From an uncultured Clostridia bacterium (GTDB taxonomy: Bacteria > Bacillota > Clostridia > Oscillospirales > Ruminococcaceae): 13,285 nucleotides of DNA. The first letter of the stretch is position 1; every line of letters begins with the position of its first letter. The notes beneath the pieces were generated by a model that was not told the DNA's origin, did no database searches, and saw nothing but the letters and a program-made list of their open reading frames with translations. The DNA lies in the NCBI GenBank assembly GCA_937901805.1, contig CALDJI010000043.1:1-13285 (forward strand), read 5' to 3'. Positions 7,443 through 13,285 of this stretch are shown here, piece by piece. The position numbers and the translations under genes were made by a program.

Positions 7443-7686
7443 AATAGCACCAGGGAGAGGATCCCTCCATTTTGTTTCTGAAAAAATTTTGGGGTAGGAA
7501 TTCCCTTTTATGTATGATATGGTAAAAGGGACATTTACATGCCTAATTGAGAGAGGAGGTTCCTGCATTTATGCTCAACCCAATGTACAATGCATAGCAG
7601 AGGCTATTGCATTTCCAATATTATCTTTTGAAATTCGAATAGCCTTTGCTCCACTCTGACCAGTTTTTTATAACAGGAGGAGCAAG
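7443..7686 (+). promoter_or_regulatory. Structured intergenic leader before the CD3324-family gene
   Basis: No clean terminator follows the second MATE gene; GGGAGAGGATCCCTCC near 7454-7469 followed by ATTTTG is only a weak candidate. TCCCTTTT (7502-7509) and AAAAGGGA (7524-7531) form a perfect 8-bp inverted repeat around a loop that contains a possible -10 box, TATGAT (7513-7518), so it may be an operator-like site. Next come AGGAGG (7554-7559) and an 8-residue open frame, MLNPMYNA (7571-7597). Then GCAGAGGCTATT and AATAGCCTTTGC form a 12-bp stem with one G-T pair and a loop of about 29 nt (roughly 7601-7653). A six-T run follows before the true ribosome binding site. This could be an attenuator-like leader; that is inference. 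Confidence 0.4.
7571..7597 (+). CDS. Possible 8-residue leader peptide
   Basis: A consensus AGGAGG at 7554-7559 is followed 11 bp later by an ATG opening the frame MLNPMYNA and a TAG stop. The ribosome binding site has no other gene to serve, and a hairpin follows directly, as in leader-peptide arrangements. The spacing is slightly long and the peptide has no run of one amino acid pointing to an attenuation signal. It could also be the broken start of a lost gene. Confidence 0.25.
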   Translation: MLNPMYNA

Positions 7687-7968
7687 ATGCGCTATCTACG
7701 GGCCCAGGATATTTTTCCGGCCGAACTGCTGATTCAAATACAAAAATATGCAGACGGGGAGTATATCTATATTCCAAAACTGGATCACAATCGAAAAAAC
7801 TGGGGAGAAAATACCGCGGCAAAACAGCAGACCCGCGCGCGCAACGCCGCCATTTATCAGGATCATCTCGATGGACACAACGCGCAATTTCTCGCTGAAA
7901 AATATTTCCTCTCCCTAAAAAGTATCCAGCGGATTCTCACACAGGAGAAAAAAAGGAGTATGGTGTAA
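7687..7968 (+). CDS. CD3324-family protein (Mor-like helix-turn-helix)
   Basis: This 93-residue protein matches, from memory, the CD3324 family of small clostridial proteins related to the Mor transcription activator of phage Mu. The N-terminal half has the typical pattern FPAELLIQIQKYADGEYIYI (residues about 10-29), followed by an Asn-Arg-Lys-x-Trp-Gly segment. The C-terminal half reads like a helix-turn-helix: FLAEKYFLSLKSIQRIL at about residues 67-83. A role in DNA binding is inferred from family resemblance; no target is known to me. The start is clear: ATG 6 bp after AGGAGG (7675-7680). It is a single gene bounded by a structured leader and a very strong terminator. Confidence 0.85.
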   Translation: MRYLRAQDIFPAELLIQIQKYADGEYIYIPKLDHNRKNWGENTAAKQQTRARNAAIYQDHLDGHNAQFLAEKYFLSLKSIQRILTQEKKRSMV

Positions 7969-7988
7969 CATTTGTTTTCCCTATGCGC

Positions 7989-8035
7989 AAAAGAGAACGC
8001 CTCCCTGTGAACTCACAGGGAGGCGTTCTCTTTTT
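7989..8035. terminator. Strong 22-bp hairpin terminator after the CD3324-family gene
   Basis: The arms 7989-8010 and 8013-8034 are perfect 22-nt reverse complements with a GC-rich core (GAACGCCTCCCTGTGA). The left arm starts with AAAA and the right arm ends with TTTT plus one more T (8035), so it can end transcription in both directions. It lies 20 bp after the stop codon. Confidence 0.88.
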
Positions 8036-8269
8036 GAAAGCCGAGAGTGATCTCCCACCTATGATTTGCTTGATAAAAACAGCTTTTACCCATCTCTCTT
8101 TTCCTGGAATCTTGCAGCGGTTTTCCATATTTTGAAAAACTATTTTCTATTTTTTGTATATATGGTATGATAGATTCGTTTCATTATCATGATTTTTGTT
8201 AAGCGGCAATAATAAAAAGCAAAATCTGTACGGATTACAATCATTCTGCTTTCCCGGAAAGGAGATACT
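8036..8269 (+). promoter_or_regulatory. Promoter and leader of the ATP-grasp/esterase operon
   Basis: An extended -10 element TGGTATGAT (8163-8171) lies in an AT-rich stretch, with no good -35 at 17 bp; TTGAAA at 8132-8137 is too far away. Transcription would begin near 8178 and leave a 5' leader of about 90 nt. I see only a small hairpin in it (ATC/GAT around TGTACG near 8224-8235) and no riboswitch I recognise. AAAGGAG (8258-8264) lies 5 bp before the ATG at 8270. The part before 8130 holds nothing I can identify. Confidence 0.5.
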
Positions 8270-9463
8270 ATGAATTTTATTTTTGTATCACCACAGTTTC
8301 CCAAATCCTATTGGAATTTCTGCGACCGCTTACAGAAAAACGGCGTCCATGTTCTGGGGATCGGGGATGCTCCCTACGATTCTTTAAGTCAGGAACTGAA
8401 AAACTCCCTGACCGAATACTACTATCTCAACAGTTTGGAAAACTATGACGACGTTTTGCGCGCCGTCGGGTATTTTACTTTCCGGTATGGAAAAATCGAC
8501 TGGGTGGAATCCAACAATGAGTACTGGCTGAAATTAGACGCCCGTCTGCGGACGGATTTCCATATGACCACTGGAAAAACTGTGGAGGAGATTGACATCT
8601 TCCAGTCCAAATCCCGCATGAAGGAATTTTATCAAAAAGCAGGCGTCCCCGCTGCACGCTGGCATCTTGTCTCCACACTGGAACAGGGCCTTGACTTTAT
8701 CCAGAAAGTTGGATATCCCGTCATCGTAAAACCAGATGTAGGGGTTGGGGCCAGCCATACCTACCGGCTGGAAAATGAGGGACAAGTGCGGGAGTTTTAT
8801 ACCCATCTTCCCGAAATCCCCTATCTGATGGAGGAATTTATCGAAGGGGATATCTGTTCTTATGACGGGATTTCCGGTCCAAACTGTGAGGTGCTTTTTG
8901 AAGCCTCCAACTACTTTCCCCCATCCATTATGGATATTGTCAACACCGGGGATCATCTGAGTTATTGTACGCTCAAACAGGTACCGCCTGCACTCAGTGA
9001 AATCGGCCGATGTGTAATCCGGGCCTTTTCTGCCAAAAACCGTTTTTTCCATTTGGAATTTTTTAAACTCACCGGGGATAAGCCCGGACTTGGCAAAGCC
9101 GGAGACTATGTTGCGCTGGAAGTCAATATGCGCCCGGCCGGAGGATATACGCCGGACATGTTAAATTTTGCAAACAGCGTGGATGTCTATCAAATCTGGG
9201 CGGATATGGTGGCCTTTGGCGAATGCAGGGTAGACCTGGGCAAACCCCATTATTATGCCGTCTATGCAAGCCGCAGGGACGGCAAGCCCTATCTGCATAC
9301 CCATGAGGAGATCCTCTCCCGCTATGGCGGTTCCATCGTCATGCAGGAAAGGATGCCGGAGATTCTTTCCGCCGCCATGGGAAATCAGATGTACACTGCC
9401 AAACTGGAGACTGCCCGTGAAGCGGAGGAATTTGTCTCCTTTGTCCAGCAGATGGATATATGA
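8270..9463 (+). CDS. ATP-grasp carboxylate-amine ligase-like protein
   Basis: This 397-residue protein has the ATP-grasp fold used by enzymes that activate a carboxylate as an acyl phosphate and join it to an amine or other nucleophile. Residues 1 to about 110 form the N-terminal Rossmann-like domain. The ATP-binding part shows VIVKPDVGVGAS (151-162), with the nucleotide-contacting Lys at 154 and the glycine-rich loop after it. LMEEFIEG (186-193) is the adenine-binding hinge. Magnesium ligands are likely Glu263 in FFHLEFF and Glu284 and Asn286 in ALEVNMRPAGG (282-292). Residues about 325-397 form a C-terminal cap. The family is broad and the substrates cannot be read from sequence. The esterase gene 19 bp downstream is in the same operon, which suggests a small ligation/hydrolysis pathway. 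Confidence 0.88.
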   Translation: MNFIFVSPQFPKSYWNFCDRLQKNGVHVLGIGDAPYDSLSQELKNSLTEYYYLNSLENYDDVLRAVGYFTFRYGKIDWVESNNEYWLKLDARLRTDFHMTTGKTVEEIDIFQSKSRMKEFYQKAGVPAARWHLVSTLEQGLDFIQKVGYPVIVKPDVGVGASHTYRLENEGQVREFYTHLPEIPYLMEEFIEGDICSYDGISGPNCEVLFEASNYFPPSIMDIVNTGDHLSYCTLKQVPPALSEIGRCVIRAFSAKNRFFHLEFFKLTGDKPGLGKAGDYVALEVNMRPAGGYTPDMLNFANSVDVYQIWADMVAFGECRVDLGKPHYYAVYASRRDGKPYLHTHEEILSRYGGSIVMQERMPEILSAAMGNQMYTAKLETAREAEEFVSFVQQMDI

Positions 9464-9482
9464 CAAGAAGGAGGAGATTTCC

Positions 9483-10235
9483 ATGCAATTTCAGCAGCAC
9501 ACCTATTTCAGCAGGATCCTTGGGCGGGAGATGCCCTGCCGCATCTATGGTTTTGGGGGAAAACCCTGCCTTGTCTTTCCTTCCCAGGACGGAAAGGAAT
9601 CCGACTTTGAAAACTTCCGGATGACCGACGTCGCAGAACCCTATCTGCGCGCCGGCAAACTCCAGCTCTTCTGTATAGGCTCCATGGATCGGGAAACCTG
9701 GTCGGATCAAACGGGAGATCCCCGCCGCAGGATTGAGCGGCATGAGCAGTGGTACCGCTCTATCACAGAGGAACTCCTCCCGGAAATCCACCGCATCAAC
9801 CGCAGCGGTCAGAAACTGATGACCATGGGCTGCAGCATGGGAGGCGCACACAGCACAAACTTTTTTCTGCGCCGTCCGGATCTGTTTGATACCCTGCTCT
9901 CTTTAAGCGGGATTTTTTCCGCCGGCTATTTTTTCGGAGACTATATGGACGATCTTGTCTATCTCAACTCCCCTATTGACTATATGAGGAATTTCCCGCC
10001 AAACCACCCCTATTCTGCGCTGTTTGCCCAAAGCCGGATGATCTTCTGTGTCGGGCAGGGCTCCTGGGAGGAGGATATGCTCGCCAGTATGAGGGAACTG
10101 GAACACATTTTCCAGCAGAAAGGTATTGCCGCCTGGTTTGATTATTGGGGTGCGGACGTTTCCCACGACTGGCCGTGGTGGAGAATCCAGTTTGAATATT
10201 TTCTTGAAAAATTATTTGGCAATCCGGTTTCCTGA
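9483..10235 (+). CDS. Alpha/beta-hydrolase, putative esterase (PF00756-like)
   Basis: This 250-residue protein looks like a serine esterase of the putative-esterase (esterase D / antigen 85) type. The nucleophile elbow is GCSMGG (116-121) with Ser118. The catalytic His is likely His228 in DVSHDWPWW (225-233), and the acid may be Glu196 or Glu197 in GSWEED. SLSGIFSAGYF (140-150) fits the strand and loop after the nucleophile. There is no signal peptide, so it should be cytoplasmic. The start is the ATG at 9483, 8 bp after AAGGAGG (9468-9474); the frame stays open upstream to 9255, but that part overlaps the ATP-grasp gene. It is the second gene of the operon and could hydrolyse or release the ligase product, or prepare its substrate. 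Confidence 0.88.
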   Translation: MQFQQHTYFSRILGREMPCRIYGFGGKPCLVFPSQDGKESDFENFRMTDVAEPYLRAGKLQLFCIGSMDRETWSDQTGDPRRRIERHEQWYRSITEELLPEIHRINRSGQKLMTMGCSMGGAHSTNFFLRRPDLFDTLLSLSGIFSAGYFFGDYMDDLVYLNSPIDYMRNFPPNHPYSALFAQSRMIFCVGQGSWEEDMLASMRELEHIFQQKGIAAWFDYWGADVSHDWPWWRIQFEYFLEKLFGNPVS

Positions 10236-10266
10236 AATCCCAGCGGATTTTTCGTTTTCTTTTTTC
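10221..10266 (+). terminator. Probable terminator of the ATP-grasp/esterase operon
   Basis: Two alternative stems share one right side: AAATCC (10235-10240) with GGATTT (10245-10250) around CAGC, or AATCCG (10221-10226) with CGGATT (10244-10249). A T-rich run follows to about 10266. The stems are short but the tail is strong. The structure overlaps the end of the esterase gene. Confidence 0.55.
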
Positions 10267-10277
10267 TGATGCTGTAT

Positions 10278-10323
10278 TATAATAAAATGGATATCCTGCT
10301 GGAATCAAATCAAGAAAGGATGG
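10278..10323 (+). promoter_or_regulatory. Probable promoter and ribosome binding site of the NYN gene
   Basis: TATAAT (10278-10283) gives a perfect -10 box. The -35 position (10255-10260) is only T-rich. AAAGGATGG (10315-10323) is the ribosome binding candidate. The bases 10316-10327 (AAGGATGGGATC) match the full anti-Shine-Dalgarno complement AAGGAGGTGATC at 10 of 12 positions. No ATG, GTG or TTG lies in the NYN frame at a suitable distance after it. Confidence 0.45.
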
Positions 10324-10330
10324 GATCAAC

Positions 10331-11074
10331 ACGGAAAATGAGAGAAAAATAGCAGTCCTGATTGACGCGGATAACGTCTCTCAAAAATACATCAAGTATA
10401 TTCTAGATGAAATTGCAAACCATGGCATCCCCACTTATAAAAGAATTTATGGGGACTGGACCAAACCCCAGCTTGGTTCCTGGAAAGAAACCCTGCTGGA
10501 ATATTCTATTACTCCAATTCAGCAATACGGCTATACCACAGGAAAAAACGCCACCGACAGCGCTTTGATCATCGACGCAATGGATATCCTGTATTCGGAA
10601 AATGTGGACGGATTTTGTATTGTCTCCAGCGACAGCGATTTCACCCGCCTGGCTGCACGCCTGAGGGAGGCGGGGATGTATGTCCTTGGAATGGGGGAGA
10701 AAAAAACACCGCGCCCCTTTATTGTCGCCTGTGAAAAGTTTAAATACCTGGAAACGCTCTATATCTCCGCACCCCAGGAAAAAATCCCCGGACGCACCGT
10801 GAAAAAGGAAACCAAAAACAAAGTGCAGGATGATCTTTCCGATCTGGTACAGGCAATCCGCACCATTGTCACCGAGGTTTCAGATGAAGACGGATGGGCC
10901 TTTTTAGGCGACGTTGGGAATATGCTCAGCAAACGCCACCCGGATTTTGATACCAGGAACTATGGGTTCAGCAAGCTTACCCCTTTAGTAGAATCCCTGG
11001 GCTGTTTTGAAATCATCTCCCGCCGCACCACAAATTCCCATATTACCCATAATTTTATAAAAAACAGGCTCTAA
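10331..11074 (+). CDS. NYN-domain (PIN-like nuclease) protein with C-terminal OST-HTH/LOTUS domain
   Basis: The reading frame encodes about 247 residues. From an ACG at 10331, the NYN domain begins with AVLIDADNVS (acidic residues 12 and 14), continues with KNATDSALIIDAMDIL (Asp76, Asp82) and IVSSDSDFTRLA (Asp101, Asp103), the acidic set of the LabA/DUF88-type metal-dependent nucleases. Residues about 170-247 are an OST-HTH (LOTUS) module, shown by WAFLGDVGNMLSKRHPDFD and then NYGFSKLTPLVESLG. Such proteins are presumed RNA-binding or RNA-processing factors. There is no ATG, GTG or TTG between the in-frame stop at 10283-10285 and TTG 10565, which would drop the first 78 residues and three catalytic acids. 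ACG 10331 and ATC 10325 are the best-placed non-standard starts. The gene may use one weakly, be inactivated by start loss, or contain a sequencing error. Confidence 0.8.
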   Translation, partial: TENERKIAVLIDADNVSQKYIKYILDEIANHGIPTYKRIYGDWTKPQLGSWKETLLEYSITPIQQYGYTTGKNATDSALIIDAMDILYSENVDGFCIVSSDSDFTRLAARLREAGMYVLGMGEKKTPRPFIVACEKFKYLETLYISAPQEKIPGRTVKKETKNKVQDDLSDLVQAIRTIVTEVSDEDGWAFLGDVGNMLSKRHPDFDTRNYGFSKLTPLVESLGCFEIISRRTTNSHITHNFIKNRL

Positions 11075-11081
11075 TCCCTTG

Positions 11082-11115
11082 CACACTTTTCCCAAAAGGA
11101 AAAGTGTGTTTTTTT
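11082..11115 (+). terminator. Terminator of the NYN gene
   Basis: CACACTTTTCC (11082-11092) pairs perfectly with GGAAAAGTGTG (11098-11108) around CAAAA, followed by seven T (11109-11115), 7 bp after the stop codon. Confidence 0.9.
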
Positions 11116-11155
11116 GCATTCTAAAATTTCAATATGCAGATTATCCCCAAAAATT

Positions 11156-11299
11156 AATATAGATTTGTCATTAATTCTATATTCATTTGAATATGTAGAC
11201 ATCTAAACAAGTAAGTTGTATAATTATAAACAGTATTCTGTAATGATTTTAACAAAAATGAGAAGGATGGTGACAAAGCCTGGCTCTTTAAACCAGGGG
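11156..11299 (+). promoter_or_regulatory. Promoter, palindrome and leader of the third MATE gene
   Basis: TAGACA (11196-11201) and TATAAT (11219-11224) are 17 bp apart, a strong promoter. Just upstream lies the 16-bp palindrome ATATTCATTTGAATAT (11179-11194), and overlapping it a separate inverted repeat AATATAGA (11156-11163)/TCTATATT (11176-11183); both are plausible operators. The roughly 75-nt leader contains a small hairpin, CCTGG (11279-11283)/CCAGG (11293-11297), whose right arm overlaps the ribosome binding site AGGGG (11295-11299) 7 bp before the ATG. That could limit translation. No known riboswitch fits. Confidence 0.55.
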
Positions 11300-11306
11300 T
11301 ATTCCT

Positions 11307-12797
11307 ATGAAACAAGAAACATCTGTCGAGGAACCAAACACTCCTCTTTCCAGTAAGAAAAAAGATAATTATACTCTAGCCCTCGATTATGTAGAGATGG
11401 GCACGGATGAAAAAACCTATGGCCTGACCGATCGTGTGGAAAAAACGCTCCCCAAAGGGGTGCAGTCCAAAATGCTGTATAAAGATATTATCCACATTGC
11501 ATGGCCTTCCCTGATTGAACTTACGTTAACCCAGCTTGCCTCAATGGTGGATATGATGATGGTCGGCCAGCTCGGTGCCTGGGCAATCACCTCTGTCGGG
11601 TTGACTACACAGCCGAAATTCCTGATGATGACTATGATCCAGGCGCTCAATGTCGGCGCCACTGCCATGGTCGCGCGCTACAAAGGCGCCGGGGAACCCA
11701 AAAAAGCGAATATGATTCTGCGCCAGGCGCTGCTTCTGACTTTTCTAATCTCTGCCGTTGCTTCGGTAGTGGGTTATGTTTTTTCCGAACCCCTGGTCGC
11801 CTTTATGGGCGCTGCGGACGAACAGACCCTTGTCGGCGGAACCCAGTACCTTCAGATCCAGATGATTGGCTTTATTTTTATGGCTTTAACCACCACGTTT
11901 ACAGCAACTCTGCGCGGCGTCGGGGATTCCCGGACGGCCATGATCTACAACCTGATTGCCAATATTGTCAACGTCGTATTCAATTATCTGCTGATTTATG
12001 GAAGTTTTGGTTTCCCAAAATTGGGGGTGGCCGGTGCTTCCCTTGCAACCATCCTTGGTCAATTTGTCGCCTTTGTCATCGCACTCATCTATGTCATGAG
12101 CGGAAAACGCTATCTGCATCTGCGCCTACGCGATGGGTTCAAACCAAATTTCGAAGAACTGGTTCATATTTTCCGGATCGGTTTCCCTGCCATGATTGAA
12201 CAGTTTGCAATGCGTGCCGGTATGATTACCTATTCCAAAACCGTCGCGTCTTTGGGAACTGTGCTGTTTGCCACTCACCAGGTCTGCATCAATATCCAGG
12301 CCCTATCGTTTATGACCGGGCAGGCCTTTGGCGTCGCCGCCACTTCTCTGCTTGGGCAAAGCCTTGGCAAACGCAGACCGGATATGGCTCAGGCCTATAC
12401 CAGCCGCACCAGGAGAATTGGCATGGGGGTTTCTTTAATTATCGGCATTTGCTTCTTCCTGTTTGGCAGGCAGATTGTGGGGCTGTATAACAACGATCCG
12501 CAAATCGTGAATATGGGAGCCCAAATCTTGATGTTTGTCGCCTTTTTGCAGCCGTTCCAGTCCTCGCAGTTTATCCTTTCCGGCGCACTGCGCGGCGCAG
12601 GAGATACCAGGGCAACCGCTGTCATCACCTTTATCACGGTGCTGCTTGTCCGTCCGGGATTGGCTCTGCTCACGATCCATGTATTCCACTGGGGATTGTA
12701 CGGCGCATGGCTGGCGCTCGTTTCCGACCAGCTGCTGCGCTCTCTGCTTGTCCTTATCCGCTACAATTCAGGAAAATGGAAAACAGCGCGTGTGTAA
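11307..12797 (+). CDS. MATE-family efflux transporter (third copy, long N-terminal tail)
   Basis: The 496-residue membrane protein is a third MATE antiporter. Residues 1 to about 55 are a hydrophilic, charged tail before the first membrane helix, longer than in the two upstream copies. The core starts with IAWPSLIELTLTQLASMVDM (64-83) and then MMVGQLG. The two halves carry matching motifs, LRGVGDSRTA (about 202-211) and LRGAGDTRAT (about 428-437), showing the family's internal duplication. The ATG at 11307 is the only reasonable start because a TAA lies in frame at 11289-11291. It has its own strong promoter, palindromic upstream sites and terminator, so it is a separately regulated single-gene unit. 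Substrate unknown; Na+ or H+ coupling is expected from the family. Confidence 0.93.
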   Translation: MKQETSVEEPNTPLSSKKKDNYTLALDYVEMGTDEKTYGLTDRVEKTLPKGVQSKMLYKDIIHIAWPSLIELTLTQLASMVDMMMVGQLGAWAITSVGLTTQPKFLMMTMIQALNVGATAMVARYKGAGEPKKANMILRQALLLTFLISAVASVVGYVFSEPLVAFMGAADEQTLVGGTQYLQIQMIGFIFMALTTTFTATLRGVGDSRTAMIYNLIANIVNVVFNYLLIYGSFGFPKLGVAGASLATILGQFVAFVIALIYVMSGKRYLHLRLRDGFKPNFEELVHIFRIGFPAMIEQFAMRAGMITYSKTVASLGTVLFATHQVCINIQALSFMTGQAFGVAATSLLGQSLGKRRPDMAQAYTSRTRRIGMGVSLIIGICFFLFGRQIVGLYNNDPQIVNMGAQILMFVAFLQPFQSSQFILSGALRGAGDTRATAVITFITVLLVRPGLALLTIHVFHWGLYGAWLALVSDQLLRSLLVLIRYNSGKWKTARV

Positions 12798-12811
12798 TAA
12801 ATGCAGATTAG

Positions 12812-12844
12812 AAATCCGGCGTCAATACTGACGCCGGATTTTTT
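12812..12844 (+). terminator. Terminator of the third MATE gene
   Basis: AAATCCGGCGTCA (12812-12824) and TGACGCCGGATTT (12829-12841) form a perfect 13-bp stem with an ATAC loop. The T run covers 12839-12844. It starts 14 bp after the stop codon. Confidence 0.9.
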
Positions 12845-12976
12845 GATTTGTACAATCATTACCCCTGTCTTTGTCAACCCGCCATTCTTTTCCAGGCAAA
12901 ATTTTGTTTTGTGCGTTTCGCTGTATCCGGCAAGGGAAAAGCGCTGCTTTTTCTCTTTCTGAACAGCCTGTTTCAG

Positions 12977-13079
12977 TTGTAAAAGACGGGTAAATTTTTT
13001 ATAATAAAGAGGAATGAAAACGGAATTTCTTCAGATCCCAGCTTTGTATTTTATAAGCGGGGAAAAACGGGAAAAGGAG
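12977..13079 (+). promoter_or_regulatory. Promoter and ribosome binding site of the DUF1846 gene
   Basis: TTGTAA (12977-12982) and TATAAT (13000-13005) are spaced by 17 bp, giving a transcript start near 13012 and a leader of about 75 nt. AAAAGGAG (13072-13079) lies 8 bp before the ATG at 13088. Between the MATE terminator and this promoter (12845-12976) I see nothing I can identify. Confidence 0.65.
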
Positions 13080-13087
13080 CGCGGCAA

Positions 13088-13285
13088 ATGGTAAAATCAG
13101 GGTTTGACAATGAAAAATATTTAAAAATGCAGTCGGAGCGGATTTTGGAAAGGATTTCCCAGTTTGACAACAAACTGTACCTGGAGTTTGGGGGCAAATT
13201 GTTTGACGATTACCACGCATCCCGCGTGCTTCCGGGCTTTGCGCCGGATAGTAAAATCCGGATGCTCGCCAAACTCAAGGAACAG
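13088..13285 (+). CDS. DUF1846-family protein, N-terminal part (cut by window end)
   Basis: The 66 visible residues begin [18 protein letters not shown] after the Met and continue with [20 protein letters not shown] and [15 protein letters not shown]. This matches the conserved start of the DUF1846 family, recognised from memory. Family members are about 500 residues, so nearly all of this gene lies beyond the window. They are found widely in Firmicutes and their molecular function is not established to my knowledge. The gene has its own promoter and a good ribosome binding site. Confidence 0.88.
   Translation, partial: MVKSGFDNEKYLKMQSERILERISQFDNKLYLEFGGKLFDDYHASRVLPGFAPDSKIRMLAKLKEQ

Noticed and set aside
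9255..9482. Upstream extension of the esterase frame
   Set aside because: It overlaps the well-supported ATP-grasp gene in another frame, its translation does not look like protein, and a consensus ribosome binding site precedes the ATG at 9483.
11267..11356. A 29-codon frame starting upstream of and overlapping the third MATE gene
   Set aside because: AGAAGG abuts the ATG with no spacer, and the peptide has no recognisable feature.
13014..13094. A 26-codon frame ([13 protein letters not shown]...) whose stop overlaps the DUF1846 start
   Set aside because: Its ATG lies 9 bp after the -10 box, at the predicted transcript start, with no properly spaced ribosome binding site; the overlap is probably chance.
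1..13285. CRISPR arrays, tRNA or rRNA genes, insertion sequences, integrases, phage genes
   Set aside because: I looked for regular direct repeats, cloverleaf-like sequences and transposase or integrase motifs and found none.

Overview
The window looks like chromosomal DNA of a low-to-mid-GC anaerobic Firmicute of the class Clostridia, probably a gut Lachnospiraceae or Oscillospiraceae relative. The reasons are the AGGAGG-type ribosome binding sites, the frequent strong intrinsic terminators, and protein families common in that class: clostridial-type MATE transporters, a CD3324-family protein, an NYN/OST-HTH protein and a DUF1846 protein. Every convincing gene lies on the + strand. Most are single-gene transcription units, each with its own promoter and hairpin terminator. 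I see no tRNA, rRNA, CRISPR array, insertion sequence or integrase.

Layout. Positions 1-173 hold two terminators of upstream transcription. Positions 244-2802 hold a TetR-type regulator followed by oleate hydratase, a fatty-acid detoxification locus. Positions 2803-3522 are a gene-poor stretch with what may be decayed coding fragments. Positions 3523-4338 encode a secreted CAP-domain lipoprotein and a perfect 19-bp hairpin that overlaps its stop codon. Positions 4476-7442 carry two adjacent but separately transcribed MATE efflux transporters of different subtypes. Positions 7687-8035 carry a small CD3324-family (Mor-like helix-turn-helix) protein with a structured leader and a 22-bp hairpin terminator. 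Positions 8270-10235 form the only clear operon, an ATP-grasp ligase and an alpha/beta-hydrolase esterase 19 bp apart. Positions about 10331-11115 encode an NYN nuclease-like protein with a C-terminal OST-HTH (LOTUS) domain and no canonical start codon. Positions 11307-12844 encode a third MATE transporter with a long hydrophilic N-terminus. The window ends inside a DUF1846 gene that starts at 13088.

How the genes may work together. The TetR gene and oleate hydratase probably form a regulator/target pair. The ATP-grasp and esterase genes look like a small ligase/hydrolase pathway that makes and trims or releases an amide- or ester-containing small molecule. The surrounding MATE pumps could export such a product, but they have their own promoters and terminators, so that link is only positional. 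The two points most worth following are the ATP-grasp/esterase operon of unknown product and the missing start codon of the NYN/OST-HTH gene.
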